This document shows, piece by piece, positions 59,516 to 64,000 of a DNA stretch of 64,000 nucleotides. A program made the translations under genes and the position numbers. The first letter of the stretch is position 1. Each line of letters starts with the position of its first letter. The DNA comes from Lunularia cruciata. Taxonomy: Eukaryota > Streptophyta > Marchantiopsida > Lunulariales > Lunulariaceae. The stretch is from the NCBI GenBank assembly GCA_948567375.1, contig OX419758.1, positions 13,645,001-13,709,000 of the forward strand, in the 5' to 3' direction. Below the pieces are notes generated by a model that made no database searches, had not been told where the DNA came from, and worked only from the letters and a program-made list of their open reading frames with translations.

Positions 59516-60313
59516 AGAGCAATTTCACCATATGACTCTGTTTCGAGCGGTATTTCACCATATGACCCTGATTCAGCCTGACCGTGAATGAGGGTCTGCC
59601 CGAGAGTCTGCCCGCAAGAATCGCCCGTGAATGAGACTCCTCCCGCAAACGAGTTGCCCATGAACGAAAGATTGTGTCAAAACAGGACGTCAGAGCATGT
59701 ATGCCTGCCTCTATGACAGCAAAAATTTCATCTAAATTTTTGTATATCTCCACCAATCTAAACAAACTTCCTTATGAAATTGTTGCTCTTAATCATTTTC
59801 AGTCTGATCCAGGAAATGCTTGTTAGCTCATTCACTTGAGATCGTCAGGCTATAGTAACTGGCTTCAGATCTTCAATGAAACGACATGTTATTTCATCTT
59901 CGGTTCTGGAGGTGATGACCTGAAATATATTTTAAATGCATCATATCAAAGAACAATCTTCCCATATATTGTCCACATATTCCCCTAGGTGCTCTTCCAT
60001 TACACATCTAGTGAACTTTTGTTTGGCTACGGTGCGTTTATGAAGTAATAAATTAATCACTTAAAATTAGTTGCGTTTATGTAGTAATTACTGCAAATCG
60101 TTTGACTAAAAGTTTGTATGAATGTTACATGCAAAGTAGTCTCTATGAACGCATGGGCAAAGTAGCACGGGTGACTCCCTTGTGGATGACTCTCATTCAC
60201 GTCACGGGCAGACTCTTTGCTCGCGGGCAGATTATTGATTTGTTAGAAACAGGGCCATACGGTGAAATATACGTAAACAAGAAGGTGAAATACCGCCTAA
60301 AAAGGGTCATACT
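59516..60313. mobile_element. MULE-like non-autonomous element with 9-bp target duplication
   Basis: TGATCATTT flanks the block directly at 59507-59515 and 60314-60322. The termini are long diverged inverted repeats (roughly 59516-59690 and 60150-60313) sharing GCGGTATTTCACC, CACCATATGACCCTG or CACCGTATGGCCCTG, AGTCTGCCCG and GTGAATGAGA blocks in the same order on opposite strands. The interior (about 450 bp) has no transposase. Long inverted termini with a 9-bp duplication fit a Mutator-like MITE. Confidence 0.6.
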
Positions 60314-60330
60314 TGATCATTTCATATACG

Positions 60331-60503
60331 GTACGAAACGGGTAGCAGATATCCACATCAATAGGTACAAGGCTAGGTCAACTAGAATACATCCAAATTA
60401 GCAATTGCTCTACCATTTAATAGATTGTACGAAACGGGTAGCAGATATCCATATCAATAGGTAAAAGGCTAGGTCAAGTAATACATCCAAATCAGCAATT
60501 TCA
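60331..60503. repeat. Tandem direct repeat, about 96-bp period, two copies
   Basis: GTACGAAACGGGTAGCAGAT starts at 60331 and again at 60427; each continues through ATCCA-ATCAATAGGTA-AAGGCTAGGTCAA to AATTAGCAATT or a variant. Confidence 0.85.
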
Positions 60504-63500
60504 ATTGTGTAATTTGACACCGAAGCATGACATCCAAATACTTCCGCTTGACTTTAAACTTCAAACGCTCCAGCAGGAGTCACTCACATGTTACTTCCAA
60601 GAAAGTTGAAATGTCTCCTATCAGTCACTTCGTGTCATGGGATGCCAATTTGAATTGAATTCTAATAAGATGTACGGCATGTATGATGCAATCAATGAAT
60701 CAACATGCTATGATCGACTAACATTGCTTGCACACCCTTGACATAATTCAGAAGACCTATAACTGATAAGCTGGTAGTCATGCTACCTGCACTATAACTC
60801 ATACATCACATGACCAGAAGGATCGGACATTGTGGGTCACACGCATCATTCACTTTATAATTCACTCACTTAATTAGCACAAATTACCGTCAGATGCGGT
60901 AACGTGGATGCAAAGTCTAAGAGCATAGAAAAAGAAAGCATGCCAAAACAAGAAACGTCACTTGTCACTTTCAAGTGTTGTAACCTTACTATTGATTCAC
61001 ATTCTTGCGCAGAATAGGAAATCTAGTCTGGTAAAAGAAACAGATAAAACGTCACCTCTAGCCCATGGAGACGAGTTTGTACTGTCGAATCAAGGAAATA
61101 ATAAAAAACGATTATGATTCTTCGCTTAGATGTCCCGATGGAATTTACAGTACTTCATCGAAGGATGAGAGGCAGTCAGATGTGGTCAATGAATTCTCAT
61201 GCTTTTGCAAAAGTATGCTTGAATAAGATCTTCACCTCGTTCTCCCCGAGGCTAATCAGATCCGATGGTGATCTCCCAATTCGTAAACAGCACCCAATTT
61301 GGCAACACCTACTTCGGCTCATGCTAATCATCGCTCAAATGAGCTCTTCTATTCTCGCCACTGTCGATGATAGGAGGTTTCTTTACCTCATGGACCGTTG
61401 GTGGCAATCATTTCTATTCCACGCCAAACGTCCAGCTAGCCGTTCAAACCTTCGTCTGAAAACTCAGATCCGATGAGTAAGCATGGGATATGATATGACG
61501 AAAGAAGGTAATGGCTTGATGATGTGAAAAACATAGTAGAGAAAGCACCAGAAAATAATATGTTTTCTTTCTTGCCAAGAAATCGTCATTCGGACACTAT
61601 TATTGGAAGATGGCCATGCTTCATATCACATTCCAGTTGTCACGTGCATGACGAGTCCCAATCTTGATCGAACAGTTGCTAGAAAATGGACGCCAAATTA
61701 AATCGACCACTGCCAACCGGATGATTGAGAAGCTGGGAAGAGCCAAGGTGGTGATCCTTCGGCACTCTACACTGTGAGATCCAGAATTAAGGACACGAGC
61801 ATCCTCGAGTTGAGGAGTGGACGCCAACTCAAACGTCCGTATCCACTTCGTTGGTTTCACAATGGGGTTCGAGTGCGACTAGTGGACGGACTTCCGTCGG
61901 CAAAGTAAGGAGGTAATCCAGCAGCAAAAAGGATTTCGAGAATTTGGAATACGGATAGAACTGCCCTTGAGGTATGGACGGGACGGCATTATGAATATGA
62001 ATCCCCAGAACACACATTACTCAGATTCTTTTATTAGGTCGATTGATCGCCACACTTTGTAAGGACTATTATGGTCAATCTAACCTTGGTATGAGCATAC
62101 GCCGGCAGATTGTTGCTGATAGAAAGGTGTGCAATATAACGCTCCTCGTGGCACAGCCAAGTTACAATCGTGTAACATATCTCACTTCCCATGGCACAAA
62201 CAAAGATATTGGTGTATGTTTGTATCTCTCCCCTCGTAGGCCGGATAATCGGTCAGGCCCTTAGATCCGACACTGCCAAATCTAGGATCTCCTGAACTCT
62301 TGCCTCATTGTCATCACCCATGAGTCCAAAGACGAACGGATACCCGGCTGCCAGGTATCCTGCGAATGCATATTTAGACTTGCGTGCATGTATTTTTCGA
62401 GTAGCACACAACGTCGTCAAGATATCAAATCCGACACTTCTAAAACCAGACTCCCCGATGGAACTCGTGCCTCATTGTCATTATCCAAAATCCAAGTACC
62501 AGTCCCTGGATAGTTGCCTGCCTGTGTGGGGCATACTACCCAAACGATATGAGAATCCAAGTAAATGATCAATATTCTTCCATGACTGCGAAGGAACACA
62601 GGACCTCCAAACTCGATTCGCAACTATACCTGAAAATAAAATATCGAAACTCTCTTGCCGCTGCTTCAAGTTGGCCACTTGCAAGGACTGCTCAACCAAA
62701 AGCTTCACCATTGGTCAAAACCGCACTCGGTAATTGTCATATCACTGAGGCAAAGTCCAGAGAATTCGGCTAACACCTTGATATGGACGACGACATTGGG
62801 CTCTGTTCGTGACTAAACCGATAATAAACCAATCAAGATTCTAAAACCAAGTGGGATCGTCAGTTCCCATTGGCATGGACCACGAGAAAAGGTTATTCAT
62901 CATTATTATTATTGGAATCGTCACAGCAAAGTTTCAAAGATTCAATAAAGGACTTTCACCTGACGACGATCTTGGCCACTATCGTGGCTATGTCTAAAAC
63001 AAACCAAGTAGAAATCTTCGGGACACGTGAAGTCATAAGTAGCACCTAATGTACTACTACAACTGCACCCTGACTGACAATTCTAGTCAAAGCAAAGTTA
63101 AGAATCACGGTAAGACAGTGAAGACCGGTATGACATCAAACTCCAGATATGGCATTACAGCAACAAACATGAGTCACAACATTGCTAAAAATGATCATAT
63201 GTAACCGGTAAGATCAGACGAAACTTATATGAATATATATCAGAGGATAAAGTTTCTGGGCTGTCAAATTGACCACATTGCCGCCACTTACGGAACTGCT
63301 CAACGTATCAAAAAGATTATCCACTCCGTAACTGTAGAGAGTGGTACACTAACCCCGTATGAAAGTAGTCTAGTTTAGTTGCAACGAAACTTATCAGGGG
63401 CAGGAAAATTCACTCGAGAGACTGGATAGATGTTAAGCACCTAGTACGGGAAGTTCAGGGGCTCGAAAAGACACAGGTCGTGAATGTTCAGAGTCCTGCG

Positions 63501-63672
63501 CAGGGAGATTATTTATTTTCCGACGACGAAAACGTGTCAATGGACGCTTTCAAAGAATAAACCTACCTAGATCCTAGAGTTGCAAAGCTAATATACAAGA
63601 CGGCCGATAGACGCTACTGCGGTGAAGGTTAGATAAATTATTGGGAAGCCGGTCGACGAATCCTTCGATTCT
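60504..63672. other. Spacer 3' of the GT34 gene
   Basis: Mixed-composition DNA. Two diverged copies of an about 100-bp unit, about 160 bp apart, lie near 62264-62370 and 62427-62525, sharing ATCCGACACT and TGCCTCATTGTCAT. On the minus strand both copies give readable peptides with a DNEAR core, so this may be a relic of coding sequence, but I cannot name it. No other gene recognised. Confidence 0.4.
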
Positions 63673-64000
63673 CTACACTCTAATCTGGTTACCGGCCCTC
63701 AATAACTTCGGGTGGTCAGCGCCATGTTTCGCCGAATGAGATCCCGATGGCACCACCTTTCTCACCGAGCCATCCCCGAGAGCAGGATGCTCAAAACCAT
63801 AAGTCTTCAAAACCTGGTTATCGGCAAAGTTGAACGCTCGCTCCATCTGCTTCGCACATCTATCAGCTGCGTAGTCGCCAGAGCTCCCATGGCAGGGTTT
63901 GCATCCGACGAAGTGAGTCACGAACGGCCACCTTTCGTCTCCCAGTCCAGGTTGATACTTCTCCATCATTTTCTCGAAGTTCTCGACAAGAATCACCCAG
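63673..64000 (-). CDS. GT34 glycosyltransferase, C-terminal end (partial; xyloglucan xylosyltransferase or galactomannan galactosyltransferase type)
   Basis: The frame is open from the window edge to a stop at 63673 (about 108 residues). It reads MMEKYQPGLGDERWPFVTHF, then VGCKPC, then RC-KQMERAFNFADNQVL and KTYGFEH, the conserved C-terminal signature of plant GT34 enzymes. These are Golgi type II membrane proteins that add alpha-1,6-xylose to the glucan backbone of xyloglucan, or galactose to mannan; the part seen does not tell which. The DxD catalytic motif and membrane anchor would lie beyond 64000. The tail after the conserved part is Ser/His/Gly-rich. Reading frame and motifs show no damage. 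Confidence 0.88.
   Translation of the reverse strand, partial: WVILVENFEKMMEKYQPGLGDERWPFVTHFVGCKPCHGSSGDYAADRCAKQMERAFNFADNQVLKTYGFEHPALGDGSVRKVVPSGSHSAKHGADHPKLLRAGNQIRV

Noticed and set aside
61114-61476. 120-codon frame in the GT34 3' spacer
   Set aside because: No motif, family or supporting neighbour; length is compatible with chance in this composition.

Overview
The window is nuclear DNA of a plant. Three observations support this: two intron-containing phi-class glutathione S-transferase (GST) genes, the C-terminal end of a GT34 (xyloglucan xylosyltransferase-type) glycosyltransferase at the right edge, and about 40 kb of nested, decayed LTR retrotransposons between the GST copies. 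The sequence is AT-rich. I cannot name the species or decide between bryophyte, fern, gymnosperm or other plant.

Layout. 1-6464: GST copy 1 with its flanks, interrupted by a solo LTR (5719-6274). 6465-17636: element E1, a minus-strand Ty3/gypsy relic that has lost its 3' half and carries a 3.7-kb insert (6975-10720). 17637-23073: two LTR-like direct repeats, one split by another insertion, around non-coding sequence. 23074-27235: a minus-strand coding relic of unknown family, split by solo LTR A. 27240-29963: second copy of the 6975-10720 insert, inverted. 29966-32614: 5'-truncated Ty3/gypsy element E4 with its 3' LTR (B). 32619-33979: relic and small repeats. 33980-45308: element E2, a nearly full-length minus-strand Ty3/gypsy element interrupted by solo LTRs C and D. 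45309-47820: unassigned spacer. 47821-53785: GST copy 2 and flanks, homologous to 1-6464. 53786-63670: AT-rich then mixed spacer with tandem repeats and a MULE-like non-autonomous element. 63673-64000: 3' end of the GT34 gene.

Main result. E1 and E2 are two copies of one Ty3/gypsy family whose coding order is gag (zinc knuckle), protease, a C5 cytosine DNA methyltransferase domain, reverse transcriptase, RNase H, integrase and a C-terminal PHD finger. The methyltransferase lies in the unusually long protease-RT interval. It shows motif I, the catalytic Pro-Cys (IV), the ENV glutamate (VI), a WWTN block and motif X in canonical order. The PHD finger is a complete C4HC3 module. The family therefore encoded both a possible DNA-methylation writer and a possible chromatin reader. 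Both copies are now dead (stops, frameshifts, YIDD to YIDG in RT, Asp to Asn in integrase). As I recall, methyltransferases inside retrotransposons have been reported from dinoflagellates and charophyte algae; finding one in a genome with this gene content, joined to a PHD finger, deserves follow-up.

Secondary results: a second LTR family (A-D) whose flanking 4-bp duplications are all palindromic or near-palindromic; a GST pair whose exon 2 is far more similar than exon 1, suggesting gene conversion; a perfectly conserved 18-bp intronic hairpin in both GSTs; a heat-shock-element-like cluster upstream of gag in E1; and a MULE-like element with a 9-bp target duplication.
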